Below are positions 1-9,760 of a DNA stretch of 64,000 nt, piece by piece (the first letter of the stretch is position 1; each line of letters starts with the position of its first letter). Where the stretch lies: contig NZ_CDBR01000025.1 in NCBI RefSeq assembly GCF_000819685.1, forward strand, positions 1 to 64,000, in the 5' to 3' direction. Below the pieces are notes generated by a model, which saw nothing but the letters and a program-made list of their open reading frames with translations, did no database searches and was not told the DNA's origin. The DNA comes from Aeromonas allosaccharophila (GTDB taxonomy: Bacteria; Pseudomonadota; Gammaproteobacteria; Enterobacterales; Aeromonadaceae). A program made the translations under genes and the position numbers.

Positions 1-355
1 CCCGCACCCCACCCCGCAATATGCACACACACTCTTCATCCCTTGCTCCCCATGCGGCCAGCAACAAAAAAGGCGCCAGCCCCTTGCGGAGCCGACGCCG
101 TCGTCATGTCACACTCAACTTGTTTGCGGCGGCCTGCTCGCAACCCGCCTTGCATCCTCTTATGCTCTGTTACAGCAAGGAACGCGCCAACTCAATGACC
201 ATGGCTGGCACTGGGCTGGCCACGCCGCGCCCCGGCCAAACGTCGCTTGTTATGGTGCAGTCGCCCCATTTTGGGGCCACTGTAAAACCAGCCAGCTAGT
301 GCGCAGCCACCCGGTGGGTGTAGGCTATGACCCTCTATTCAAAAGGACACTTGTG
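1..355. other. Left-edge intergenic sequence upstream of qmcA
   Basis: No convincing gene is visible. An open frame at 21-299 lacks a ribosome-binding site and any recognisable protein character. A short inverted repeat, CCCC-ATTT-TGGGG, lies near 265-280. The qmcA promoter probably lies here, but no clear -35/-10 pair was identified. Confidence 0.5.
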
Positions 356-1279
356 ATGAATGAATCATTGATTGTGCTAGGAATTTTTGTTTTTCTGGTG
401 ATCGCCACCCTGAGTGCAGGTATCAAGATAGTGCCACAGGGCTTCAACTGGACTGTCGAGCGCTTCGGCCGCTACACCCGCACCTTGACCCCGGGCCTCA
501 ACCTGCTGATCCCCTATGTGGATCGGGTCGGCCACAAGATCATCATGATGGAGCAGGTGCTGGATATCCCGGCACAAGAGGTGATCTCCCGCGATAACGC
601 CAACGTCACCATCGACGCCATCAGCTTTGTGCAGGTGGTGGATGCCCGTAAAGCGGGCTACGAGGTCAACGATCTCACCAGCGCCATCCGCAATCTCACC
701 ATGACCAATATGCGGACCGTGCTCGGCGCCATGGAGCTGGATGAGATGCTCTCCCAGCGCGACACCATCAACGAGAAACTGCTGCGCACCATGGATGCCG
801 CCACCGCCCCCTGGGGCATCAAGGTGACCCGCATCGAGATTAAAGATGTGCGCCCGCCGCTGGCACTGGTCGAGGCGATGAATGCCCAGATGAAGGCCGA
901 GCGCCAGAAACGGGCCGAGGTACTGGAGGCCGAAGGGGTGCGCCAGTCCAAGATCCTGAAAGCCGAGGGGGAGAAGCAGTCCCAGATCCTCAAGGCCGAA
1001 GGTGAACGTCAGGCCGCCTTCCTCGCTGCCGAAGCGCGGGAACGGGCCGCCGAGGCGGAAGCCAAGGCGACCCATATGGTCTCCCAAGCCATCGCCGAGG
1101 GTGATATGCAGGCCATCAACTACTTCGTGGCCCAGAAATATACCGAAGCACTGGCCCGCATCGGTGAAGGCCCCAACAGCAAGATCATCATGATGCCGCT
1201 GGAAGCGGGCAGCCTGATTGGCTCGGTGGCAGGCATGGCCGAGCTGTTCAACAAAGATGGCAAGGGCAGCAAGTCATGA
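356..1279 (+). CDS. qmcA: SPFH/stomatin-family membrane protease-associated protein QmcA
   Basis: A 307-residue stomatin/prohibitin (SPFH) protein. It has one N-terminal membrane segment (about residues 4-22, [15 protein letters not shown]), the SPFH core starting at [20 protein letters not shown], and an Ala/Glu-rich coiled-coil tail with repeated [20 protein letters not shown] units. In E. coli, QmcA forms large membrane assemblies with FtsH/HflKC-type complexes. The ATG at 356 was chosen over an upstream in-frame start at 299 because AAAGGA sits just before it and the family begins at this membrane helix. The stop overlaps the nfeD-type gene by ATGA, so the two are translationally coupled, the usual SPFH-NfeD partnership. 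Confidence 0.93.
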   Translation: MNESLIVLGIFVFLVIATLSAGIKIVPQGFNWTVERFGRYTRTLTPGLNLLIPYVDRVGHKIIMMEQVLDIPAQEVISRDNANVTIDAISFVQVVDARKAGYEVNDLTSAIRNLTMTNMRTVLGAMELDEMLSQRDTINEKLLRTMDAATAPWGIKVTRIEIKDVRPPLALVEAMNAQMKAERQKRAEVLEAEGVRQSKILKAEGEKQSQILKAEGERQAAFLAAEARERAAEAEAKATHMVSQAIAEGDMQAINYFVAQKYTEALARIGEGPNSKIIMMPLEAGSLIGSVAGMAELFNKDGKGSKS

Positions 1280-1731
1280 CAGCCCTGTTCGAGGGGCTGA
1301 CCCACTGGCACTGGCTGGGGCTCGGCTTCATTCTGCTGGCCATCGAAGTGCTCGGCTCGGTGGGCTTCCTGCTCTGGACCGGCATCGCTGCGCTGGAAGT
1401 GGGCCTGCTGCTGCTGGTCTGGCCCTTTGGCTGGCAGGCGCAGTTGCTGCTGTTTGCGGTGCAATCCCTGCTCACCACCTGGGCCTGGTGGCGCTGGCAA
1501 CACCAGCGTGACAACTCGGGTCAGGATGCCGCCAGCACCATCAACGAGCGGATGCAGAGCTATATGGGCCGCGAGCTGACCCTGCTGGATGATGTCGTGC
1601 AAGGCACCAGCCGGGTGCATCTGGACGATACGGTCTGGACGGTGCGCTGCGACGAGTCGCTGCCAGCGGGCAGCAAGGTCAGGGTGGTGGGGGCCGATTC
1701 CCACATCCTGCTGGTTGAACCCCACGACTGA
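1276..1731 (+). CDS. NfeD-family membrane protein (YbbJ-like)
   Basis: A 151-residue NfeD-type protein. Two or three hydrophobic segments lie within residues 10-75 ([40 protein letters not shown]). A C-terminal soluble OB-fold-like domain of about 60 residues begins at [27 protein letters not shown]. NfeD proteins are usually encoded beside an SPFH partner and are thought to act on or stabilise it. The start codon overlaps the qmcA stop by 4 bases. It is followed by a strong terminator shared with the convergent chemoreceptor gene. Confidence 0.88.
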   Translation: MTALFEGLTHWHWLGLGFILLAIEVLGSVGFLLWTGIAALEVGLLLLVWPFGWQAQLLLFAVQSLLTTWAWWRWQHQRDNSGQDAASTINERMQSYMGRELTLLDDVVQGTSRVHLDDTVWTVRCDESLPAGSKVRVVGADSHILLVEPHD

Positions 1732-1752
1732 CGGAGCTCTGCCATCGAACCA

Positions 1753-1785
1753 TAAAAAAGCCCGCGATCGCTCGCGGGCTTTTGT
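1753..1785. terminator. Bidirectional intrinsic terminator
   Basis: AAAAGCCCGCGATCGCTCGCGGGCTTTT is a GC-rich stem flanked by A and T runs. It works in both directions, ending qmcA-nfeD (+) and the convergent chemoreceptor gene (-). Confidence 0.9.
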
Positions 1786-1800
1786 CTCTCTGGCTGCCAC

Positions 1801-3906
1801 TCAGGTACGCAGCCGGTCGAGCTGACTGGCGAGCGCTGTGGCCGCTTGCTCCAGCGCCTCGCTCAGTTGATGGCTGGAGCTGGCCTCCTGCCCGATCACG
1901 TTGGCGGTATCGCCGATCCGCATCAGGTTCTGGTTGATGGTGTCGCTCACCGCACTCTGCTGCTCGGCGGCGGTAGCGACCTGACTGATGTGGTCGTGGA
2001 TCTGCTGGATCTGGGCCACCACCCGATTGAGCGCCTCGAACGCCTGCTCGGTGCCCTGCACCGTGGTGGTGGAGCGCTCGATGCCGGTGTTCATCAGACG
2101 CTGGCTGCTGCTCACCTCGGTTTGCAGGCTACCGATCAGCTGGCCGATCTCGTCGGTCGACTCCCGAGTCTTGGTCGCCAGCGCCCGCACCTCGTCCGCC
2201 ACCACTGCAAAGCCGCGGCCCATGTCACCCGCCCGTGCCGCCTCGATGGCGGCGTTGAGGGCCAGCAGATTGGTCTGCTCGGCAATGGCGCGGATAACAT
2301 CAAGGATCCGGCTGATATTGGTGCTGCGCTGGGCCACCAGCGCCACCGCTTTATCCGCCTCATGCATATCGCCAACCAGGGTATGGATCTCGTTGCGGGC
2401 ATTGCTCAGGGTCTGCTGGGCGTTATTGATGTGGTGGGTCGCCGCTTCCGACTCCTGCGCCGCCTGCTCGGCATAACCCGCCACGCTGACTGCCGTGGTG
2501 CTCATCTCGTGCATGGCGCTCACCACGCTCTCCAGCTCCAGATTCTGCTCATCCAGACTGTTGCGCATGGTGTCGGCGGTATGTTTCATCTCCCGCGCCT
2601 GTTGGTAGACCTGCTGGCCGATCCCCTTGCTCATTTGCACCATACCCCGCAGCTTGCCGAGGAAGGCATTGAGCTGGGAGCCAAGATCGATCAGCTCCTG
2701 ATGGGTGTCGATCTCCATCTGCTGGGTCAAGTCCCCCTCATTGCTGGAGAGGTGGCCCACATGGCGGCTGATGAGAGAAAGCGGCGCTGTGATGGTCTGG
2801 ATAAACCAGACCAGCAGCCCCAGCACCAGCAGGGTGATCCCGCCCATGGCGACGAGCTGTTGTTGCTGGGCATCCACCAGCAGGGCGCCGAGCTCGCTGC
2901 TGATGGTGCGCGCCTTGTCGAGCGCCAACGCCTTGGGCACCTTGATCATCAGCCACCACTGGGCATTGGCCGCCTCGATACGGATCGGTTGTTGCAAAAT
3001 GAAATCGCTGTCGCTACTAACGGCCTGACCGGTAGGCAGGGTCAGGCCCACCTCCTTGAGCGGACGCCCCAGCTTGTCGGCATAGCGGTTGCTGCCCACA
3101 ATCAGCCCCATCTTGCTGACGATGGTCACGTCGGCCTTGTTGTCATAGAGGCTCTTGCCCAGCGTTTCGGCAAGCTGCTGGAAGATGGGCAGGTTCATGT
3201 CCACCCCGGCCAGCCCGACAAACTTGCCATCGTGAAGGATGGGCACCGTCAGGCTGGTCATCAGCATCTTGTTACCCGGGCTGATTTCGTAGAGGTAGGG
3301 CTCCATCAGGCAGGGTTGGCGAGTATCGCGACCACAGAGATACCATTCGCTGTTGCGAATGCCGAACTCGTTGAGAGAGGTATCAAACTTGGCCTCGCTG
3401 GCGGCGGCATCCACCGGCTGCTGGGCCACGGTGCCCCCCTGATCCTTGGTAAAGTAGATCTCCATGCTCCCCTTGCCCGCCACCGAGTGACTGGCGCCGC
3501 CCAGCCAGTTGCCATCCTCGCCGTCATAACCATCCGGTTCAAACTGGGCGTAGATGGAGCTGATCCCGCTAGCCTGCTGCAAGCTGCTGCCGAGCAGAGA
3601 CTCGACTTGGGGCCGCGACAACCGCAGCGCCGGCTTGGCCATCCCGGCTTCAATCTGGGCGGTCACGGTCAGGGGAATTTGGTAGGAGTTCTGCATCAAC
3701 GAGGCAATCTGGATGGCATAGCGCTCAGCCTGATACTGCAGGCTGTGGGAGACCTCTTGCTCCAGCGCATCGCTGGTCTGGGTCATCACCATGCCACGGA
3801 GGGTACTGAAAGAGGCTGACTGCAACAGGGTCATGGCCAGCCCGGTCAGCAGAAACAGTCCCATGGTCAGGCACAACAATTTGAACTTGAGGGAACGTTG
3901 CTTCAT
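1801..3906 (-). CDS. Methyl-accepting chemotaxis protein, dCache-type sensor
   Basis: A 701-residue transmembrane chemoreceptor. TM1 lies at about residues 9-30 ([21 protein letters not shown]). A long periplasmic region of about 300 residues has a Cache-like character ([38 protein letters not shown]). TM2 lies near residue 360 ([16 protein letters not shown]), followed by HAMP and a long signalling helix with the conserved hairpin [20 protein letters not shown] at about 540-560. The ATG at 3906 was chosen over an upstream in-frame start at 4053 because AAGGAG sits 8-9 bases before it and TM1 follows directly. It is monocistronic. The ligand cannot be read from sequence; Cache sensors often bind amino or organic acids. 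Confidence 0.93.
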   Translation of the reverse strand: MKQRSLKFKLLCLTMGLFLLTGLAMTLLQSASFSTLRGMVMTQTSDALEQEVSHSLQYQAERYAIQIASLMQNSYQIPLTVTAQIEAGMAKPALRLSRPQVESLLGSSLQQASGISSIYAQFEPDGYDGEDGNWLGGASHSVAGKGSMEIYFTKDQGGTVAQQPVDAAASEAKFDTSLNEFGIRNSEWYLCGRDTRQPCLMEPYLYEISPGNKMLMTSLTVPILHDGKFVGLAGVDMNLPIFQQLAETLGKSLYDNKADVTIVSKMGLIVGSNRYADKLGRPLKEVGLTLPTGQAVSSDSDFILQQPIRIEAANAQWWLMIKVPKALALDKARTISSELGALLVDAQQQQLVAMGGITLLVLGLLVWFIQTITAPLSLISRHVGHLSSNEGDLTQQMEIDTHQELIDLGSQLNAFLGKLRGMVQMSKGIGQQVYQQAREMKHTADTMRNSLDEQNLELESVVSAMHEMSTTAVSVAGYAEQAAQESEAATHHINNAQQTLSNARNEIHTLVGDMHEADKAVALVAQRSTNISRILDVIRAIAEQTNLLALNAAIEAARAGDMGRGFAVVADEVRALATKTRESTDEIGQLIGSLQTEVSSSQRLMNTGIERSTTTVQGTEQAFEALNRVVAQIQQIHDHISQVATAAEQQSAVSDTINQNLMRIGDTANVIGQEASSSHQLSEALEQAATALASQLDRLRT

Positions 3907-4045
3907 GCGACAACTCCTTATGGCAGCGTGACAACGAATTAATTGAGTATATTCGTCCACTTGCAGCTCACCGGATTTGTGATGGGTTTGTCGTCGGCTT
4001 CTGGTTATAATTTTGGCCTTCCCGAGCGTTGATGGAACAGTCGCA

Positions 4046-5119
4046 ATGAGCAATGCACTGAGCAGTGTCCCGCCGGTAGTCGCGATGGACTACCCCTTTC
4101 CGGCCAAACCTCTTCCCCTGAGTGCCGAGCAGAGAACGACCTTGACCACAGAAATCAAGGCGCTGCTCAAGGAGCGCAAGGCGGTACTGGTTGCCCACTA
4201 CTACACGGATCCGGAGATCCAGGCGCTGGCCGAAGCCACCGGTGGTTTCGTTGGTGACTCGCTGGAGATGGCCCGCTTTGGCCGCGATCACGAGGCGCAG
4301 ACCCTGATCGTTGCCGGGGTGCGCTTTATGGGCGAAACCTCCAAGATCCTGAGCCCCCACAAGCGAGTGCTGATGCCGACTTTGGAGGCCGAATGCTCCC
4401 TCGATCTGGGCTGCCCCATCGAGCAGTTCTCTGCCTTCTGCGATGCCAACCCGGATCATACCGTGGTGGTCTACGCCAATACCTCGGCCGCGGTCAAGGC
4501 GCGGGCTGACTGGGTAGTGACCTCCAGCATCGCGCTGGAGATCGTCGAGCACCTCGACAGCCTGGGTCACAAGATCATCTGGGGCCCGGATCGTCATCTG
4601 GGTGCCTATATCGAGAAGAAGACCGGGGCGCAAATGCTGCGCTGGCAGGGCCACTGCATCGTCCACGACGAGTTCAAGGCCCGCGCCCTGCGCGAACTGA
4701 AAGAGCAGAATCCGGACGCTGCCGTGCTGGTTCACCCGGAATCCCCCGCCTCGGTGATCGAACTGGCCGATGCGGTGGGCTCCACCAGCCAGCTGATCAA
4801 GGCCGCCAAGGAGCTGCCCCAGCAGAAGCTGATCGTGGCGACCGATCGGGGCATCTTCTACAAGATGCAGCAGGCCTGTCCGGATAAAGAGATGGTGGAA
4901 GCACCGACCGGTGGCGATGGCGCTACCTGTCGCAGCTGCGCCCACTGCCCCTGGATGGCGATGAACGGTCTGGTGGCGATCAAGGAGGCGCTCACCGACG
5001 GTGCCGAACGCCACGAGATCCATGTCGACGAGGCACTGCGGGTCAAAGCGCTGATCCCGCTCGATCGGATGCTCAACTTCGCCGCCGAACTCAAACTCAA
5101 GACCCAGGGCAATGCCTGA
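4046..5119 (+). CDS. nadA: Quinolinate synthase A
   Basis: NadA condenses iminoaspartate with dihydroxyacetone phosphate to quinolinate, the second step of de novo NAD synthesis. The 357-residue product has the family signatures [31 protein letters not shown] and [13 protein letters not shown]. The C-terminal cysteine motif [10 protein letters not shown] and cysteines in ECSLDLGC supply the 4Fe-4S ligands. The ATG at 4046 has a weak GGAAC ahead. An alternative is the internal Met at [10 protein letters not shown], 13 codons on. The gene stands alone, divergent from the chemoreceptor and followed by a strong terminator. Confidence 0.95.
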   Translation: MSNALSSVPPVVAMDYPFPAKPLPLSAEQRTTLTTEIKALLKERKAVLVAHYYTDPEIQALAEATGGFVGDSLEMARFGRDHEAQTLIVAGVRFMGETSKILSPHKRVLMPTLEAECSLDLGCPIEQFSAFCDANPDHTVVVYANTSAAVKARADWVVTSSIALEIVEHLDSLGHKIIWGPDRHLGAYIEKKTGAQMLRWQGHCIVHDEFKARALRELKEQNPDAAVLVHPESPASVIELADAVGSTSQLIKAAKELPQQKLIVATDRGIFYKMQQACPDKEMVEAPTGGDGATCRSCAHCPWMAMNGLVAIKEALTDGAERHEIHVDEALRVKALIPLDRMLNFAAELKLKTQGNA

Positions 5120-5139
5120 TTGCCGCAGTCACGAGATGC

Positions 5140-5170
5140 AAAGAGGGCTCCCGCGGGAGCCCTCTTTATT
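5140..5170 (+). terminator. Intrinsic terminator after nadA
   Basis: AAAGAGGGCTCCCGCGGGAGCCCTCTTTATT is a perfect GC-rich stem with flanking A/T runs, so it may also end the minus-strand yeaD transcript. Confidence 0.9.
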
Positions 5171-5192
5171 ATTTATCTGAACGCTATGCTGC

Positions 5193-6059
5193 TCAGATGA
5201 TCACGGTGGAGAGGCAATGCTCCTCATCCGGTGCAACGGTCACACCCGCCTCACCGGCGATGGCCGCTTCGACGCAGAGCATGGTGCGATAGCCATCGTC
5301 GCTCATGTCGGCCATGGCGGTGGCCCCTTCCAGCCAGGGAGTCCAGACCACCACGCTGTCGTGGTTGCCGCTCACTACCCGCGTCTCGCGCTCACCATCC
5401 TGCACCCTCACCAGCGCCTCTGGCTGCCAGTAGACCCGATCCAGCGGCCCGCTCAGGGTCAATGCACCCTGCTGCTTGGCATCCTGTCCGGTCAGCTTGT
5501 CAGCATAGGGCTCACCCAGACCGGTCACGCTCACCGCTTCCGGCGCACTGATGGTCAGATAGGTATGCAGCGCACCGCTATAAGTCAGTGGCTGGGCACC
5601 GGTGTTGCGAGTGGTCAGCACCAGCGAGAGCTCTTTGCCAACCAGCACGTCCAGCTCCAGCTCGAAGGCGTGATCCCACAAGGCACGAGTGGCATCGCTG
5701 TCGCGCAGGGAGAGATGGACCAGCGTGCCGTCGGCGTGATCGGAGACCCCGTCCAGCATCCAGAGGGTGGTGCGAGCAAAACCGTGGGAGGGCTTGCCAC
5801 TGCCGACACGGGCTGGCGCCGGGCCAAACCAGGGCCAGCAGATCGGGATACCGCCACGAACAGGCTTGCTGCCATCCAGCACCGCCTTGTCACTCAGCCA
5901 GATGGAGGCTGGCTCGCCATGGCGCTGATAGCTCAGCACATGGGCGCCAAACAGGCTGATCTCGGCCTTGGCATAGTCGTTGTTGATGGTGAGAACCGGC
6001 AGACCGGCCGCATTGTTGGCAAGCTTGCAATTGGCGGTCAGGGGACGAATGGATTGCAT
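5193..6059 (-). CDS. yeaD: D-hexose-6-phosphate mutarotase, YeaD type
   Basis: A 288-residue protein of the aldose 1-epimerase superfamily, hexose-6-phosphate epimerase branch. Signatures are ISLFGAHVLSYQRHG, KPVRGGIPICWPWFGP, SHGFARTTLWML, ALHTYLTIS and the C-terminal VVVWTPWLEGATAMADM with EAAI. It interconverts anomers of sugar 6-phosphates. The ATG at 6059 has AGGAG 7 bases upstream. It follows gapA on the same strand, as in E. coli gapA-yeaD. A strong terminator between the two should make gapA expression much higher than yeaD. Confidence 0.9.
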   Translation of the reverse strand: MQSIRPLTANCKLANNAAGLPVLTINNDYAKAEISLFGAHVLSYQRHGEPASIWLSDKAVLDGSKPVRGGIPICWPWFGPAPARVGSGKPSHGFARTTLWMLDGVSDHADGTLVHLSLRDSDATRALWDHAFELELDVLVGKELSLVLTTRNTGAQPLTYSGALHTYLTISAPEAVSVTGLGEPYADKLTGQDAKQQGALTLSGPLDRVYWQPEALVRVQDGERETRVVSGNHDSVVVWTPWLEGATAMADMSDDGYRTMLCVEAAIAGEAGVTVAPDEEHCLSTVII

Positions 6060-6092
6060 GTGGACTCCTGTCATCAGGGGAAACCGAAAAAC

Positions 6093-6119
6093 AAAAAGGC
6101 GGCCAATGGCCGCCTTTTT
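6093..6119 (-). terminator. gapA terminator inside the gapA-yeaD interval
   Basis: AAAAAGGCGGCCAATGGCCGCCTTTTT: a perfect stem with a T run on both strands, 26 bases past the gapA stop and 34 bases before the yeaD start. Confidence 0.88.
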
Positions 6120-6145
6120 CAAGCTACGCGATTGCGCATCCCAAA

Positions 6146-7147
<1,002 letters not shown>

Positions 7148-7187
7148 TTACCTAACTGTTCAGTAGTCAAAGAAAATTCCGCTTGTA

Positions 7188-7215
7188 AATTTACTAGAAC
7201 TCTCCGGTGAGTCAA
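7188..7215 (-). promoter_or_regulatory. Candidate gapA sigma70 promoter
   Basis: On the minus strand, TTGACT (7210-7215) is separated by 16 bases from TAAATT (7188-7193), about 47 bases before the gapA ATG. The -35 is good and the -10 imperfect. The rest of the 347-base gapA-malQ interval is AT-rich and holds no convincing gene. Confidence 0.45.
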
Positions 7216-7488
7216 CCAACATTCTGTCTGAAATTGCGCTATATCATGAAAAACTGTGAAATTAATTTTCTGTTTATGTAACTGATTACCACGTTTTGAC
7301 GAAAAAAGTGCCAGATCGTGGCATAGCGCAGATATCAACAATAGTGCCTACTCGGTCACACAACCATTCACAGAGATATGTAAAAATGTGCGCGGTTTAG
7401 CATGGCCAAAGAGCCACTGTTCAAGTACCACCCCATAAAAATCAAACAAAATAGTATAGATAGAATCCACAGCGGGAATTCTCAAACT

Positions 7489-9678
7489 ATGACCACCCTG
7501 ATTGAACAGCTGGCTGCCGCAAAAGGTATCGCCAGCGAGTATGTCGATGCCTGGGGCCACCCGGCCCAGGTATCAGAAGAGAGCAAGGCTGCCATGCTGG
7601 GCGCCATGGGCTACCGCGTCGATGACGAGGCCGCTCTGGTGCAGCAGTTGGAAGAGGAGCATCGCCAGCACTGGCTGCGGGCGCTGGATCCTGTGATGGT
7701 GGTTCGCACCGGCGACGCCGTTACCCTTGAGGTTCGCCTCCCCATCGAATTCGTCAACGACGCCCTCACCTGGCAGCTCCAGCAGGAGCAGGGTGCTGTG
7801 CTGTCCGGTCAATTCACCCCCATCGAGGGTGAGCTGGTCGGCGTGGCCGAATTTGAAGAGATGGAGTGCCAGGCCTATCGCGTCACGCTGGAGATGGCCC
7901 CGGAGCTGGGTTATCACCAGCTGGTGCTGCTGGAAGAGGGCAATGACGAGCCGCTGGCTACCATGCGCCTCATCGTCGCCCCCAAGGCCTGCTACAAGCA
8001 GGCGCCGATTGCCGATGGCCGCAAGGTATGGGGCCCGAGCGTGCAGCTCTACTGCCTGCGCAGCCGCCACAACTGGGGTATCGGTGATTTCAGCGATCTG
8101 GGCCAGCTGGTTGAGAAAGCCGCCGCCTGGGGTGCCCACTTCGTCGGTCTCAACCCTATCCACGCCCTCTATCCGGCCAATCCGGAGAGCGCCAGTCCCT
8201 ACAGCCCCTCTTCCCGTCGCTGGCTCAACGTGGCCTATATCAATGTGGAAGCGGTGCCCGAATTCCAGCAGAGCGATCGCCTGAAAGCGGAAGTGGCGAG
8301 CCCTGCCTTCCAGCAACATCTGGCCGATCTGCGTGCCAAAGAGAACGTCGATTACACCGGCGTGCTCCAGACCAAACTCGGCATGCTGCGTCAGGTGTTC
8401 GATGAAGCCACCCTGAGCGCCGAGCGTCAGGCCGCCTTTGATGCCTTCGTGGCCGCCGGTGGCGACAGCCTGCAACAGCAGGCAGCATTTGATGCCCTGC
8501 AGGCCCACTTCTATGCCAAAGGCGAAAATGCCTGGGGCTGGCCGGTATGGACGCAGAAGCTGCGCGATTACCACAATCCTGCCGTTGCCGCCTGGATGGC
8601 CGCGCACCCGCAAGATGTCAACTTCTACCTCTATCTGCAGTTCCTGGCCGACGAGCAGCTGGCGCAAGCCGATGCCCGTGCCAAGGCTGCCGGCATGGTG
8701 ATGGGTATCTACCGGGATCTGGCAGTGGGCGTCTCCGAAGGCTCCACCGAGATCTGGGCCAACCAGGATCTCTACTGCCCGAAAGCCTCGGTCGGTGCGC
8801 CGCCCGATATCCTCGGCCCGCTTGGTCAGAACTGGGGCCTGCCCCCGATGAACCCGAACAAGCTGTTCGAAGCGGCCTACCAGCCGATGGTGGACTTGTT
8901 CCGTGCCAACATGCGCTCCTGTGGCGCTCTGCGCATCGACCACGTAATGGCCTTGCTGCGCCTGTGGTGGGTACCGCCCGGAGCGTCCGCCGCCAAGGGC
9001 GCCTACATCTACTATCCGGTCAACGATCTGCTGGGCATTCTGGCCCTCGAATCCCACCGCAATCAGTGCCTGCTGATCGGCGAGGATCTGGGTACCGTGC
9101 CGGAGGGGATCGACGTGACCCTGAAAGAGAACGGCGTTCACTCCTACAAGGTGTTCTTCTTCGAGCGCTCCAAGGAAGATGGCGGCTTTATCTCCCCGGC
9201 GCACTACACCGAGCAGGCGATGTCGGCCCTGACCACCCACGACATGCCGACCCTCAAGGGCTTCTGGCACTGCGACGATCTGGCGCTCGGCCGTCAACTG
9301 GGTCTGTATCCGGATGAAGATGTATTGAAGACTCTGTATGCTGATCGTCACCAGGCCAAACAGCGGATCCTCGACAGCTTGCATGCCCACAAGGTCATCT
9401 CTGACAACATCAGTCATGACGTGAACTGGGTCGGCATGAACACCGAACTCAACCACGGTCTGCAGATCCACATGTCCCGCGGCAGCTGCGCCTTGTTCAG
9501 TACCCAGCTGGAAGACTGGCTGGAGATGGACAAGCCGGTCAACGTACCGGGTACCAGTTACGAATACCCCAACTGGCGCCGCAAGCTCTCCGCTGATCTG
9601 GAAGATATTTTTGCCAATGAGGCACTCAAGGCACTGGCTGGCAAGATGAGCCAAGCCCGTGATGAGGCCAGTCGTTGA
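7489..9678 (+). CDS. malQ: 4-alpha-glucanotransferase (amylomaltase)
   Basis: MalQ transfers glucan segments between maltodextrins (GH77). The 729-residue product has an N-terminal extra domain, then the barrel with WGPSVQLYCLRSRHNWGIGDF, GLNPIHALYPANPESASPYSPSSR, nucleophile region CGALRIDHVMALLRLWWVP, acid/base region LLIGEDLGTVPEG and TTHDMPTLKGFW. The ATG at 7489 was chosen over an upstream in-frame ATG at 7402 because family members start at this helix (TLIEQLAAAKGI); the ribosome site is weak (GGGAA). It leads malQ-glgB-glgX on one strand, so maltodextrin and glycogen branch metabolism are probably coordinated here. Confidence 0.95.
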   Translation: MTTLIEQLAAAKGIASEYVDAWGHPAQVSEESKAAMLGAMGYRVDDEAALVQQLEEEHRQHWLRALDPVMVVRTGDAVTLEVRLPIEFVNDALTWQLQQEQGAVLSGQFTPIEGELVGVAEFEEMECQAYRVTLEMAPELGYHQLVLLEEGNDEPLATMRLIVAPKACYKQAPIADGRKVWGPSVQLYCLRSRHNWGIGDFSDLGQLVEKAAAWGAHFVGLNPIHALYPANPESASPYSPSSRRWLNVAYINVEAVPEFQQSDRLKAEVASPAFQQHLADLRAKENVDYTGVLQTKLGMLRQVFDEATLSAERQAAFDAFVAAGGDSLQQQAAFDALQAHFYAKGENAWGWPVWTQKLRDYHNPAVAAWMAAHPQDVNFYLYLQFLADEQLAQADARAKAAGMVMGIYRDLAVGVSEGSTEIWANQDLYCPKASVGAPPDILGPLGQNWGLPPMNPNKLFEAAYQPMVDLFRANMRSCGALRIDHVMALLRLWWVPPGASAAKGAYIYYPVNDLLGILALESHRNQCLLIGEDLGTVPEGIDVTLKENGVHSYKVFFFERSKEDGGFISPAHYTEQAMSALTTHDMPTLKGFWHCDDLALGRQLGLYPDEDVLKTLYADRHQAKQRILDSLHAHKVISDNISHDVNWVGMNTELNHGLQIHMSRGSCALFSTQLEDWLEMDKPVNVPGTSYEYPNWRRKLSADLEDIFANEALKALAGKMSQARDEASR

Positions 9679-9708
9679 GACGCTGTCTCCCACAGCGCTC
9701 TCACCTAA

Positions 9709-9736
9709 ATCCACTCCGGCTTCGGCCGGAGTGGAT
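9709..9736 (+). other. Stem-loop between malQ and glgB
   Basis: ATCCACTCCGG-CTTCGG-CCGGAGTGGAT is a near-perfect inverted repeat with an 11-bp arm. No T run follows, so it is more likely an mRNA processing or stabilising hairpin than a terminator. It ends about 25 bases before the glgB start. Confidence 0.6.
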
Positions 9737-9760
9737 GCTCTGTCATGAAAGGAAATCTCG

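Noticed and set aside
21-299. Open frame of 92 codons at the left edge
   Set aside because: No ribosome site, no recognisable protein pattern, and composition is that of non-coding GC-rich DNA.
7573-9714. Long minus-strand frame of 713 codons across malQ
   Set aside because: It is the antisense shadow of malQ: no start signal, His/Gly/Gln-rich shadow-type composition, while malQ is a full family match on the other strand.
9709-9736. Terminator between malQ and glgB
   Set aside because: Strong stem but no T run on the plus strand; kept only as a stem-loop.
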